NCBI GenBank assembly: GCA_036399015.1
Contig: DASWNW010000008.1
Location: 22,670 to 86,669 of the forward strand
Direction: 5' to 3'
Origin: QHVT01 sp036399015
GTDB taxonomy: Bacteria > Acidobacteriota > Thermoanaerobaculia > Gp7-AA8
DNA length: 64,000 nucleotides
Shown here piece after piece: positions 33,320-44,069 of the stretch (its first letter is position 1; every line of letters starts with the position of its first letter). The notes beneath the pieces are model-generated. The model saw nothing but the letters and a program-made list of their open reading frames with translations. It did not search any database and was not told the origin of the DNA. Both the position numbers and the translations under genes were made by a program.

Positions 33320-34828
33320 TCATGCTCCCCGCACCTGCTGGATCGCCGCCGGGATCTTCTCCGCCACGTCCATGGCCGTGAGGCCGGTGTCGCCCATGGC
33401 GTCGCGGAGGAGGTCGCCGGCGAGGCCGTGGAGGTAGACGGCGGCGCAGGCGGCGTCGAGGGGGTCGGTGTCGCGTGCGAGAAACGCGGCGATGAGGCCG
33501 GAGAGGACGTCGCCCATGCCGCCGGCGGCCATGCCGGGGTTGCCGGTGGGGTTGACGTAGACGTGGCCGTCGGGCTCCGCGACCAGGGTCTGGTAGCCCT
33601 TCAGCACCACCACGCACCTCGTCACCCGCGCTGCCTCGCGCGCGGCGCGGATCCGGTCGGCGTTGATGCCGGCGGCGTCGGTGCCGAGGAGGCGCGCGAG
33701 CTCGCCGGGGTGGGGGGTGATGATGCGCGGGAGACCGCGCGGATTGAGATCCGACGGGCGGCCGGCGTAGGCGTTGAGCGCGGAGGCGTCGACGATCATC
33801 GGCAGTTCGACCGCGTCGACGATCGCGCGCGTTCTCGCGTACGCCTCCTCGTCGTCCGCCAGGCCGGGCCCGACGACGGCGGCCGACTTGTTGGCGAGGA
33901 AGGCCGCGAGATCGCCGCCCGACCAGGTCATCGACTCGATCGAGCCGGCGTGGACGAGCTTCGCCGTCTCCGGATCGGTCATCACGGAGACCAGCCCCGC
34001 GCCGCCGCGGATCGCGCCGCGTGCGGCCAGGACCGCCGCGCCGCTCCGTCCCGGCGAGCCGGCGACGATGGCCACGTGGCCGTACGTTCCCTTGTGCGTC
34101 GGCGCGAGGCGCGGCGAGACGAACGGCTGAATGTCGCGCGGCGTGATCACCGCCAGCGTCACCGCCTCGTCGTCGACCGCGATCTCCGGAATGGAGATGT
34201 CGGCCACGATCACCTCGCCGCAGTAGAGCGCCGCCGGCTCGAAGATGTGGCAGACCTTCGGTGCCGCGAACGCCACCGTCACCTCGGCCTGGATGCAGGG
34301 CTCGAATACCTCGTGCGACGATGCGTTCGCGCCGCTCGGCAGGTCGGCCGCCACCACCGGGATGCGCAGCTCCGCGATGTCGCGAATGACGTCGGCGTAG
34401 ATGCCCGCGGGCGGGCGATTGAGCCCCGTCCCGAAGAGCGCGTCGACCAGCAGGTCGGCGTCGGCGATGTGCGCCAGCGCCTCGTCCACCTCCTCGGCGT
34501 GCTCGAGGTGGTAGATCGGGATGCCGAGCCGCTCGCAGATGACGAGGTTCGTCTCGGCGTCCCCCTTCACCGCGTCGCGCCGCCCCACGAGCACGATCGC
34601 CGGGACGACGCCGCGGTTCTCGAGATGCCGCGCGATGGCGAAGCCGTCGCCGCCGTTCTGGCCGGTGCCGCAGACGATGCCGATGCGGTCGGCCTGCGGG
34701 TAGTGATCGAAGATCGCGTCGACCACGGCGATGGCCGCGTTCTCCATCAGCACGATCGACGGCACGCCGAAGCGCTCCGTGGCCCGGCGGTCGATGTTGC
34801 GCATCTGCTCCCCGTTCACGATCTTCAT
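33320..34828 (-). CDS. nnrDE: Bifunctional NAD(P)HX epimerase/dehydratase
   Basis: 502 residues from ATG 34828 (MKIVNGEQMRNIDRR). The N-terminal half is the NAD(P)HX epimerase (GTGQNGGDGFAIARHL, VDALFGTGLNR, AADLPSGANA). The C-terminal half is the ADP/ATP-dependent dehydratase (HVAIVAGSPGRSGAA, TPHPGELARLLG, GNPGMAAGGMGDVLSG). Together they repair hydrated NADH and NADPH in the cytoplasm. The length matches E. coli YjeF/Nnr. Its ATG overlaps the stop of the DUF2064 gene, so they share a transcript. Confidence 0.95.
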   Translation of the reverse strand: MKIVNGEQMRNIDRRATERFGVPSIVLMENAAIAVVDAIFDHYPQADRIGIVCGTGQNGGDGFAIARHLENRGVVPAIVLVGRRDAVKGDAETNLVICERLGIPIYHLEHAEEVDEALAHIADADLLVDALFGTGLNRPPAGIYADVIRDIAELRIPVVAADLPSGANASSHEVFEPCIQAEVTVAFAAPKVCHIFEPAALYCGEVIVADISIPEIAVDDEAVTLAVITPRDIQPFVSPRLAPTHKGTYGHVAIVAGSPGRSGAAVLAARGAIRGGAGLVSVMTDPETAKLVHAGSIESMTWSGGDLAAFLANKSAAVVGPGLADDEEAYARTRAIVDAVELPMIVDASALNAYAGRPSDLNPRGLPRIITPHPGELARLLGTDAAGINADRIRAAREAARVTRCVVVLKGYQTLVAEPDGHVYVNPTGNPGMAAGGMGDVLSGLIAAFLARDTDPLDAACAAVYLHGLAGDLLRDAMGDTGLTAMDVAEKIPAAIQQVRGA

Positions 34829-35505
34829 GGCTGCCACTCCCTCAGGACGCGCGCCAGCTCCCCGCTCTGTCCGTCCGCAACATACCGCTCCAGGTCGGCC
34901 GGCACGTCGATGTCGTAGCGCTGCGGCAGCAGCGCCACGGTGCGCTCCAGCGCGGCGATCTTGCTCAGCGTCGTGGCGAGCACGGTCGGCGTGCCCCAGT
35001 CGACGCCGAGGAACACCTCCGGGTCGAACGCCAGCGCGCGGCAGCCGATGAGGTAGTAGCCGCCGTCGGCCGCGGGGCCGAGGACGTACTCGCACGAGTC
35101 GAGCAGCGCGAAGGCGTGGTCGATGAGCTCCCGGTCGAGCGTCGGGTCGTCGACGCCGATGACGACGATCTTCTGCGTGCGGTGGAAGAAGAAGCGCTCC
35201 GACAGCGCCATCGCCAACCGGTCGCCGAGGTTCTCGCCGGTCTGCATCGCGGTGCCGTGGTGGGCGAAGGCGCGGCGCAGTGCGGCGCCGTTCGCGGCCG
35301 GCGTCGGCGCCCAGAGGAACTCGATCTCCGTCTCCGGCGTCGACTCGCCGATGTTCGCGATGAGGTCGCGGAGCATCGCCTCGTAGATCGCCAGCGCGCG
35401 CTCGTCGCCGACGCCTGTGGCGAGGCGCGTCTTCACCTTTCCCAGCTCCGGCAGCCGCGCGAAGACGAGCAGGCGCTGGGGCGGGGGAGGGACCGTCGCA
35501 AACAC
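34825..35505 (-). CDS. DUF2064 / TIGR04282-type glycosyltransferase-like protein
   Basis: 226 residues from a GTG at 35505. The opening LLVFARLPELGKVKTRLA is the nucleotide-sugar binding start of the family, with the mid-protein IGVDDPTLDRELIDHAFALL and GPAADGGYYLIG (the DxD-like/GGYYL signature). Members include arsenosugar-type glycosyltransferases; the true substrate here is unknown. An upstream ATG is not available in frame. It is divergent from the SAM hydrolase with 23 bases between starts and overlaps nnrDE. Confidence 0.82.
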   Translation of the reverse strand: MFATVPPPPQRLLVFARLPELGKVKTRLATGVGDERALAIYEAMLRDLIANIGESTPETEIEFLWAPTPAANGAALRRAFAHHGTAMQTGENLGDRLAMALSERFFFHRTQKIVVIGVDDPTLDRELIDHAFALLDSCEYVLGPAADGGYYLIGCRALAFDPEVFLGVDWGTPTVLATTLSKIAALERTVALLPQRYDIDVPADLERYVADGQSGELARVLREWQP

Positions 35506-35514
35506 GCGCGTGAG

Positions 35515-35520
35515 TATAGT
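35515..35520 (+). promoter_or_regulatory. -10 element of SAM hydrolase gene
   Basis: TATAGT, eight bases before the ATG at 35529, within the 23-base divergent spacer. The spacing predicts a leaderless message. Confidence 0.4.
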
Positions 35521-35528
35521 TGCGGCAA

Positions 35529-36287
35529 ATGCGCTCGATCGCCCTCCTGACCGACTTCGGCACGCGCGACCCGTACGTCGCCGCGATGAAGGGCGTCCTG
35601 GCGTCGCGCACCGCCGTCCCGCTGCACGACCTGACGCACGACGTCGCCCCCTACGACGTCCTCGGCGCGGCCTGGTTCCTCGGCACCGTGGTGCGTTACT
35701 GGCCGGCGGGGACGATCTTCGTCTGCATCGTCGATCCCGGCGTCGGCACGACGCGGCGGATCGTGGCGGTGGAGGGGGAGGGACGGGTGTTTCTTGCGCC
35801 GGACAATGGGCTTTTGACGTTCGTGCACGACGCCGCACGCGCGTTCTCCGTCGAAAACGACGCGCTCTTTCTCCCCGGCGGCAGCAACACCTTCCATGGG
35901 CGCGACCGGTTTGCGCCGGTGGCGGCGGCGCTTGCGAACGGGCTGGCGCTGGAGGAGGTGGGTCCGCCCCTCGACGACCTCACCCTGCTCTCCTACACGC
36001 CGCCCTCGTACGAGGAGACGGCCGTGCGCGGGACGGTGGTCGCGGTCGATCGCTTCGGCAACGTCATCACCGACGTCGACGCGGCGCGCATTCCGTTCGC
36101 GCCGTTCGCGCTCACCGTCAACGACATCCACCTCGACCGCGTCGAGCAGAACTACGGCGACGCCGCGCCGGGGCCGTTCCTCATCACCGGCTCGACCGGC
36201 TGCATCGAGATCTCGATCGCCAACGCCAGCGCGGCGGAGCGGCTGCATCTGCGGCGCCTGCAGCGCGTCGCTATAATCCCGGCCTAG
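35529..36287 (+). CDS. S-adenosyl-L-methionine hydrolase (adenosine-forming), DUF62
   Basis: 252 residues. The start IALLTDFGTRDPYVAAMKG holds the conserved Asp that binds the ribose of SAM; VDPGVGTTRR and LAPDNGLLT are the Asp/Arg/His-region motifs that separate hydroxide adenosyltransferases from halogenases, and VDRFGNVITDV closes the site. The family hydrolyses SAM to adenosine and methionine. There is no insertion typical of fluorinases or chlorinases. The stop is three bases before the PilZ ATG. Confidence 0.9.
   Translation: MRSIALLTDFGTRDPYVAAMKGVLASRTAVPLHDLTHDVAPYDVLGAAWFLGTVVRYWPAGTIFVCIVDPGVGTTRRIVAVEGEGRVFLAPDNGLLTFVHDAARAFSVENDALFLPGGSNTFHGRDRFAPVAAALANGLALEEVGPPLDDLTLLSYTPPSYEETAVRGTVVAVDRFGNVITDVDAARIPFAPFALTVNDIHLDRVEQNYGDAAPGPFLITGSTGCIEISIANASAAERLHLRRLQRVAIIPA
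36272..36277 (+). promoter_or_regulatory. Consensus -10 before PilZ gene
   Basis: A perfect TATAAT inside the end of the SAM hydrolase gene, 13 bases before the PilZ start at 36291. It could give PilZ its own promoter. Confidence 0.35.
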
Positions 36288-36290
36288 CCC

Positions 36291-36665
36291 ATGGCCTCCG
36301 GGAAAGACCGCCGCCGCTCCGAGCGATATCCGACCGCGTCGATTCCGGTGCAACTCTCCGACGTCAACGGCGAGTTGATCGACCTGAGCCTGACCGGCGC
36401 CGCCGTCATCCACCGCTCGCCCGTCAAGGCCGGCGCCGCGGCCACGCTGATCTTCCCCAGCTACGGCGGCATCTACATCCCGTGCGAGGTGCTGCGCTCG
36501 ATCGTGCAGGTGCGCCGCGGCGAGAACGGCCCCGAGTACGTCTTCCGCTCTGCGATCGTCTTCAACGCGCTGCAGCCCGACCAGGAGCAGCCGCTGCGGG
36601 AGTTCCTCACCATCCAGATCCAGCGTCTCGACGAGGCGCGGCGTGTCGCGGCAGGGGCGAGCTGA
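36291..36665 (+). CDS. PilZ-domain cyclic-di-GMP binding protein
   Basis: 124 residues. It carries the two c-di-GMP contacts of PilZ: RRRSERYP (RxxxR) near residue 8 and DLSLTGAAV (the D/NxSxxG motif) near 45. The rest is the small beta-barrel plus C-terminal helix, with no other domain. It would act as a free-standing c-di-GMP receptor. It sits between SAM hydrolase and two methyltransferases; the link to those is unknown. Confidence 0.9.
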   Translation: MASGKDRRRSERYPTASIPVQLSDVNGELIDLSLTGAAVIHRSPVKAGAAATLIFPSYGGIYIPCEVLRSIVQVRRGENGPEYVFRSAIVFNALQPDQEQPLREFLTIQIQRLDEARRVAAGAS

Positions 36666-36673
36666 CCCGCCGC

Positions 36674-37888
36674 ATGCGCCGCCCCGCACCGTTCCTCACG
36701 CGCCTCACGAGCAAGCTGCACCGCTACGCGCACGGCGTGCCGCGCGGCGTCATCGCGCCGGTCGTGAAGAACGATCTCTTCTACGCCTACGAGTCGATCT
36801 TCGACTTCCTGGCCGCCTTCAGCGTCGGCCGCCGCACGCTGATGCGCGGGACGCAGTCGGCCTACGGTGCTGCGCACCTGCTCGAGCGGGGCGCCGCCAG
36901 CGTCGTCGCCGTCCCCCGCTCGCCGAAGATCGCCGCGTTCGGCCGCGAGTCCTACGAGAAGGTGCAGTACGTCGAGAGCGAGCCGGCCGACCGCTTCGAG
37001 GTCGCCATCGAGACCGACCCGACGCCTGAGCGGGTGCGCGAGCTGGTGAAGCACGAGAAGGTGCTCGTCGTCGCCCGCCCCGACGACCAGGTGGGCGCCT
37101 ACGAGGAGATCCTGCGCGCCTCGTTCGCCACCGTCCGCCGCATCGACCAGATCCCCCGCGCGGCGCTCGACCTCGCCTCCACGGAACCGAGCAGCCTGAC
37201 CGCCGCGTCGTTCGAGTTCGCGGAAGGGAGCGGCGAGGCGCCGCTCACCGCCATCCTCTTCGCCACCAGCGAGCCGAAGTGGGCGGAGATCCAGCTCCAC
37301 GTCGGCTCCGGCCCGGTGATCCTCCCCGGGTGGGTGAACGTCGACAACATGCCCTATCCCGGCATCGACCTGCTCTGGGGCCTCGAGCGCGGCATCCCGT
37401 TCCGCGGCCTCCGCTACATCTTCGCGGAGCATCTGATCGAGCACCTGACGTACGCCGACGCCTCCGCGTTCCTGCGCCGCTGCCGCGACGCGCTGCGCGA
37501 TGATGGCGTGCTGCGGGTGACGACGCCGAACCTCGACTGGGTCTGGCGGATCGCCTACCGGCCGAACGATTGGACGAGCCCGGACGAGGCGCTGCGCGAC
37601 TGCTTCGTCGTCAACCGCGCCTTCCACGGGTGGGGACATCACTTCCTCTACAATGAGAACGTGCTGACGGCCACGCTGCACAATGCCGGCTTCGCCGACG
37701 TGCGCTACGTCCAGTACGGCGAGAGCAGCGATCCGCTGCTCGCGGGACTCGAGCACCACGAGCGCTACGCCGACGATCCGAGCCTGCCCCACGTGCTCTG
37801 CGTCGAGGCCACCGGCCGCCGCGCGACGGCGGCGCGCGATCACGACGAGATCATCTCGGAGTACGAGCGGGACGCCGCGGTGCGATGA
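36674..37888 (+). CDS. SAM-dependent methyltransferase with N-terminal extension
   Basis: 404 residues from ATG 36674. The N-terminal 220 residues resemble a degenerate Rossmann domain (RGTQSAYGAAHLLERGAASVVAV, EKVLVVARPDDQ). The C-terminal part is a class I methyltransferase-like segment: LPGWVNVDNMPYPGIDLLWG, YIFAEHLIEHLTYADASAFL (the usual post-I EHxxEH motif) and LRDDGVLRVTTPNLDWVW. Substrate unknown; polysaccharide or glycan modification is typical of the EH-L-EH type. It overlaps the next methyltransferase as ATGA. Confidence 0.82.
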   Translation: MRRPAPFLTRLTSKLHRYAHGVPRGVIAPVVKNDLFYAYESIFDFLAAFSVGRRTLMRGTQSAYGAAHLLERGAASVVAVPRSPKIAAFGRESYEKVQYVESEPADRFEVAIETDPTPERVRELVKHEKVLVVARPDDQVGAYEEILRASFATVRRIDQIPRAALDLASTEPSSLTAASFEFAEGSGEAPLTAILFATSEPKWAEIQLHVGSGPVILPGWVNVDNMPYPGIDLLWGLERGIPFRGLRYIFAEHLIEHLTYADASAFLRRCRDALRDDGVLRVTTPNLDWVWRIAYRPNDWTSPDEALRDCFVVNRAFHGWGHHFLYNENVLTATLHNAGFADVRYVQYGESSDPLLAGLEHHERYADDPSLPHVLCVEATGRRATAARDHDEIISEYERDAAVR

Positions 37889-38650
37889 AGATCGAAGTCG
37901 AGTGGGACGAGCTGAAGTCGCGCTTCTCGGACTACATCCGCTCGCAGGCGCTGCAATGGATCGCCCCCGGCGAACGCCATTACGAGCACATCCTCGGCTT
38001 CAACCTCGGCCGCCTCGACGAGGGGCGCGGCGTCGGCGCCTACCTCCTCGACCGCCTGAAGCCGGAGGGGACGATCCGCTGCCTCGACGTCGGCGGCGGC
38101 AGCGGCGGCGTCGCCGCGGGGCTGGCGAACTACCGGCAGCTCTCTGTCACCACGACCGAGGTGAACGTGCGCGACATCCACCGCGTGCGGAGCGCGACCG
38201 GCCTGAACTTCGGGATCACCGTCAGCCCGGAAGACAAGCTGCCGTTCGAGTCGAACAGCTTCGACGCGGTGGTCTCGCTGGAGACGTTCGAGCACGTCCG
38301 GACGCCGCTGCAGCTCGGGACCGAGATCATGCGCGTCATGAAGCCGGGCGCGATCTGCATGGTCACCACGCCCGCACGCCTGCGCTGGCTCTTCAAGCCC
38401 GATCCGCACTATCACGTGCGCGGCCTGCTGCTCCTGCCCGACGCGCTGCAGCCGTACGTCGCCCGCTGGCGCGCCGGCGTCACCCTTTACGACGTCGTGC
38501 ACACCTACTGGACCCTCGGCGGCCTCGTGTCGGAGTTCCCCGGCGCGCAGGTGCAGGAGGTGATGTGGGCGGCGCCGCGGCCGTACCGCTCGCGCTTCAT
38601 GAACGCGCTCTGGTGGCAGATGCGGAACCAGTTGTGGGAGCGGGTCGTCC

Positions 38651-38664
<14 letters not shown>
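37885..38664 (+). CDS. SAM-dependent methyltransferase
   Basis: 259 residues. Class I methyltransferase: motif I CLDVGGGSGGVAAGL near residue 71, acidic loop TEVNVRDIH, motif IV FDAVVSLETFEHV near 130, and LGTEIMRVMKPGAICMVTTP. The end of the protein is amphipathic and could touch the membrane (ALWWQMRNQLWERVVL). Substrate unknown. It is translationally coupled to the previous methyltransferase, so the two may work on one molecule. It overlaps nadE by 14 bases convergently. Confidence 0.87.
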
Positions 38665-40306
<1,642 letters not shown>

Positions 40307-40374
40307 GCGATCGCCTAACCTTTTCCGAAACCCTTCGTAATTGCCTGACGAAGCCTAATTACGAGGTGCAAGTC

Positions 40375-42975
40375 ATGAAATTCACGCGCGCGCTGTCCGT
40401 CGCTGTGATCCTTGCCGTTTCGACTGTCTCCCTTGCGACAACTACTCCACAATATCAGGCAGTCCGGGCCGCGAAAGCGCCCGTGGTGGACGGCGATCTC
40501 TCCGACGAGGCCTGGGCCGCGGCGCCCGAGATGACCGGCTTCATCCAGCGCGACCCCGAGGAGGGGAAGCCGGCGAAGCATCAGACGCGGGTGAAGGTGG
40601 TGTACGACGACGACGCCATCTACTTCGGGGCGGTGATGGAGGACGACGGACCCGTCACCGAGCAGCTCACGCGCCGCGACAGCGACCTCAATAACGGCGA
40701 CTACATCCGCATCAGCCTCGACCCGGCGCACGACCGGCAGACCGGCGCCGGCTTCCTGGTCAACGCCTCGAACGTGCAGATGGACGTCGCGCTCTACAAC
40801 GACATCTCCGAGGATGCGACGTGGGACGCGGTGTGGAGCTCGGCCACGAAGATCGGGCCGCAGGGGTGGGTGGCGGAGGTGCGCATCCCCTACTCGCAGC
40901 TCAGCTTCCAGAAGAAGGACGTGCACACCTGGGGCTTCAACGTGAGCCGCTGGCAGGCGCGCCTTCGGGAGAGCTCGCGCCTCGTCTTCTGGCCGAAGAC
41001 CGAGACCGGCTTCGTCTCCCGCTTCGCCGACCTGACGGGCATCACCGGCATCGCCCCCCGCCGCGCCTTCGAGCTGGTGCCGTACGGCGTCGCCCGCACG
41101 GACCTTTACAGCCGCGCCGACAACCCCTTCATCGCGCCGTCCGAGCACCGCATGGACGGCGGCCTGGACGTGAAGTACCGCCTCTCCTCGAGCCTCACGC
41201 TCACCGGCACGATCAATCCCGACTTCGGGCAGGTCGAGGTCGACCCGGCGGTCCTCAACCTCAGCCAGTTCGAGACGTCGTTCCCGGAGAAGCGGCCGTT
41301 CTTCACCGAGGGGGCGAGCGTCTTCCGCTTCGGAAGCGGCCCGGCGCAGAGCCGCTGGGGCTTCAGCGTCTGGTTCCCCAGCTTCTTCTACTCGCGCCGC
41401 ATCGGCCGCGCGCCGCAGGGCTGGGTCGACGCGGCGTACATCGACGCACCGAACGGTACGTACGACACGATCGACCACGAGCTCGCCCCCGTCGAGACGA
41501 CGATCCTCGGCGCGGCGAAGGTGACGGGGAAGCTCGCCAACGGCTGGACGGTCGGCCTGCTCGACGCGCTGACCGACAACGAAGAAGCCTGGTTCCGCGC
41601 CGGCTCGCTCGTCGACCGGCAGACCGTCGAGCCGATGACGAACTACCTCGTGGCGCGCGCGGCGAAGGAGTACGGCAAAGACTCGCGCGCCGGCTTCCTC
41701 TTCACATCGGTCAACCGCCGCCTCAGCGACAACCTCGAGCCGAAGCTGCGCGAGAGCGCCTACTTCGGCGGCATCGACGGCTACACCCGCTTCCGCGACA
41801 AGTCGTGGCTCTTCGACTGGTGGGTCGGCTCGTCGCTGGTGACGGGGTCGAAAGAGGCGATGCTCAGCACGCAGGAGAGCCCGGGGCGGTATTACGGGCG
41901 GCCCGATGCGAGCCACATCGAGCTCGATCCGGCGCGCACGTCGCTGACCGGCTGGGGCGGCCGGACGATGCTGGCGAAGCAGACCGGCAAGTGGCGTCCC
42001 AACTTCCAGGTGCAGGTGGTCTCGCCGGGGCTGGAGCTGAACGACGTCGGCCTGCTGCAGCGCACCGACAACATCGCCACGCACGGCGTCGTGCACTACC
42101 TCAATACCGACGTGACGAAGTACACGCGCGAGATCAGCGCCTGGGCGGGCAAACATCAGAACTGGAACTTCGACCGCGACCTGATCTCGAGCGGTACCGC
42201 GGCCGAGTATTTCGTGCAGTGGAAGAACTACCTGCGGACGTGGGTGTGGGCGGGGACGCAGGCCGACCATCTCGACGACCGCATCACGCGCGGCGGCCCG
42301 GCCATGCTCTACCGCGCGCACCATTACTACGGCGCCGGCATCGGCAACGACAGCCGGAAGAAGTACTTCGGCGAGTTCACGACCGAGCGGGTGAAGGACG
42401 ACTTCGGCGGGACGTTCGTGAACTACGCGGTGACGCTGACCTACCGCCCGGTGCCGTCGATGCGCTTCTCGGTCACGCCGACGTACAGCGATTTGACCGA
42501 GGTGGCGCAGTACGTGACGCAGGTGGACGACGAGGCGTACCAGCCGACCTACGGGAAGCGCTACATCTTCGCCACGCTCGACCAGAAGACGCTCGACATC
42601 GGCATCCGCAGCGAGTGGACGGTGAGCTCGCGCCTCTCCATGCAGCTCTACCTGCAGCCCTTCATCGCGAGCGGCGCGTACCACGACTTCAAGTACCTGA
42701 CCCGCGCCCGCGACGACGAGTTCACGCCGATCGCGAACGAGCAGGCGAGGGCGGAGGCCGGCCAGCCCGACTTCAACTTCCGCAGCGTCCGCGGCAGCGC
42801 CGTCATCCGCTGGGAGTTCCGCCCCGGCTCCGCGATGTACGTGGTCTGGAGCGAGAACCGCGAGGAAGCCGTCGATGTCGGCGACTTCAAACTCCGCCGC
42901 GACTTTTCCGCGCTGCCACACGCGCCATCGCAGGATGTGTTTCTGATCAAGTTTTCTTATTGGCTGCCGTTGTGA
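40375..42975 (+). CDS. DUF5916 outer-membrane barrel with CBM9-like N-terminus
   Basis: 866 residues from ATG 40375, after ACGAGGTG. A signal peptide (MKFTRALSVAVILAVSTVSLA) precedes a carbohydrate-binding family 9-like domain (VDGDLSDEAWAAAPEM, YDDDAIYFGAVMEDDG, WVAEVRIPYSQL). The remainder is the DUF5916 region, marked by NPDFGQVEVDPAVLNLSQFE and FPEKRPFFTEGASVF, and a C-terminal beta-barrel of alternating hydrophobic strands ending VFLIKFSYWLPL. The function of DUF5916 is not established; carbohydrate or peptide handling at the outer membrane is a guess. Confidence 0.9.
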   Translation: MKFTRALSVAVILAVSTVSLATTTPQYQAVRAAKAPVVDGDLSDEAWAAAPEMTGFIQRDPEEGKPAKHQTRVKVVYDDDAIYFGAVMEDDGPVTEQLTRRDSDLNNGDYIRISLDPAHDRQTGAGFLVNASNVQMDVALYNDISEDATWDAVWSSATKIGPQGWVAEVRIPYSQLSFQKKDVHTWGFNVSRWQARLRESSRLVFWPKTETGFVSRFADLTGITGIAPRRAFELVPYGVARTDLYSRADNPFIAPSEHRMDGGLDVKYRLSSSLTLTGTINPDFGQVEVDPAVLNLSQFETSFPEKRPFFTEGASVFRFGSGPAQSRWGFSVWFPSFFYSRRIGRAPQGWVDAAYIDAPNGTYDTIDHELAPVETTILGAAKVTGKLANGWTVGLLDALTDNEEAWFRAGSLVDRQTVEPMTNYLVARAAKEYGKDSRAGFLFTSVNRRLSDNLEPKLRESAYFGGIDGYTRFRDKSWLFDWWVGSSLVTGSKEAMLSTQESPGRYYGRPDASHIELDPARTSLTGWGGRTMLAKQTGKWRPNFQVQVVSPGLELNDVGLLQRTDNIATHGVVHYLNTDVTKYTREISAWAGKHQNWNFDRDLISSGTAAEYFVQWKNYLRTWVWAGTQADHLDDRITRGGPAMLYRAHHYYGAGIGNDSRKKYFGEFTTERVKDDFGGTFVNYAVTLTYRPVPSMRFSVTPTYSDLTEVAQYVTQVDDEAYQPTYGKRYIFATLDQKTLDIGIRSEWTVSSRLSMQLYLQPFIASGAYHDFKYLTRARDDEFTPIANEQARAEAGQPDFNFRSVRGSAVIRWEFRPGSAMYVVWSENREEAVDVGDFKLRRDFSALPHAPSQDVFLIKFSYWLPL

Positions 42976-42983
42976 TTCGGGCG

Positions 42984-43078
42984 ATGTTGCTGGTTGCTGG
43001 TTGCTCGTTGCTCGGGCTGCATCGCCTGGGCCTCAGTACCTGACTCACAAGCAACCAGCAACCAGTAACCAGCAACAT
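42984..43078. repeat. Palindromic tandem repeat, GTTGCTG word
   Basis: The left arm, ATGTTGCTGGTTGCTGGTTG and then TTGCTCGTTGCTCGGG, is answered by the right arm AGCAACCAGCAACCAG..CAGCAACAT. The outer 20 bases pair nearly perfectly around a loop of about 40 bases. It lies between the DUF5916 and DUF1573 genes and could terminate the former. Confidence 0.85.
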
Positions 43079-43115
43079 TTGCCCCGGTCGCCCACTTTTT
43101 GCAAAGATCCAAACC

Positions 43116-44021
43116 ATGTCATCCGACGACTTCGGCACGATCAACGTCCGTCGCGGGGAGCGGGCGCGGGAAATCGAGGTGATGCGGCAGCATTACCGGC
43201 AGCATCGTGATGCGCTGCAGCGCATGACCGCCGACGCTCCGACCGAGCATCTGGCCGCGGAGTACACGCGGCTCGTCGTCGAGATCGACCGTTCCCTCGC
43301 CAAGCTCGAAGAGCTCGAGGGGAAGACTCCGGCGCCGCCGACCGCGCCGCCGGCGCACGAGCCGACGCGGCCGCACGGCGATCCGCTCGCGGCGCAGCGC
43401 CCCTCCGCGCCGTCCGCGCCGCAGGTGTCGACGCATCCCGCCAGGCGCGGCCAGGAGCCCGCCATTGCCGACGCTCCCGCCATCCCGCCGCCCGGCACGG
43501 GCGAGGAGCGCTCGCGGCTCCCGCTCATCCTCGCCGCCGCGCTCGTCGCGCTCGCGCTCATCGGGTGGCTGATCTGGCGCGCCAGCTCCGACCGCGATCC
43601 GGCGGAGACGGTCGTGGAGGAGCGTCCGGTCGCGGCCGCCGGCACCGACACCGCCGAAGGCGGTACGACCGCGGCCGACGACACCATCGCCCCCGCCGGC
43701 GCGCCGATCCCCACCGGCATCGCCGCCGCACCCGAGGCGCACGACTTCGGCGTCGTCCGTAAGGGCACGCGCGCGACGCGGCAGTACGAGCTGACGAACA
43801 CGACCGACGAGCCGCTCTCCATCACCGTGGCTCGCTCCGCCTGCCGCTGCCTCTTCTACGAGCACGCGCCCGTCATTCCGCCGAACGCGAAGGAGAGCCT
43901 CACCGTCACCGTCGACGGCGCGCGCGCGAAGCCGGGGGAGCTGCACGAGCAGATCCGCATCACCTCCAAAGCGGACGCCGCCGTGACTACCACCATCGAC
44001 GTAAACGCTACGATCCGTTGA
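43116..44021 (+). CDS. DUF1573-domain membrane protein
   Basis: 301 residues. A charged N-terminus (residues 1-70), a Pro/Ala-rich linker, one transmembrane helix near 135-152 (LPLILAAALVALALIGWLIW), a second low-complexity linker, and then a C-terminal DUF1573 Ig-like domain: HDFGVVRKGTRATRQYELTN, EPLSITVARSACRCL, and LHEQIRITSKADAAVTTTIDVNA. The SACRC cysteine pair is typical. DUF1573 domains are periplasmic, function unknown. The N-in topology is inferred. Confidence 0.85.
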   Translation: MSSDDFGTINVRRGERAREIEVMRQHYRQHRDALQRMTADAPTEHLAAEYTRLVVEIDRSLAKLEELEGKTPAPPTAPPAHEPTRPHGDPLAAQRPSAPSAPQVSTHPARRGQEPAIADAPAIPPPGTGEERSRLPLILAAALVALALIGWLIWRASSDRDPAETVVEERPVAAAGTDTAEGGTTAADDTIAPAGAPIPTGIAAAPEAHDFGVVRKGTRATRQYELTNTTDEPLSITVARSACRCLFYEHAPVIPPNAKESLTVTVDGARAKPGELHEQIRITSKADAAVTTTIDVNATIR

Positions 44022-44069
44022 CAGCGGTGGGACATAGGAAACCGAACGCCCGTGTTCTAATCGGCCGAC

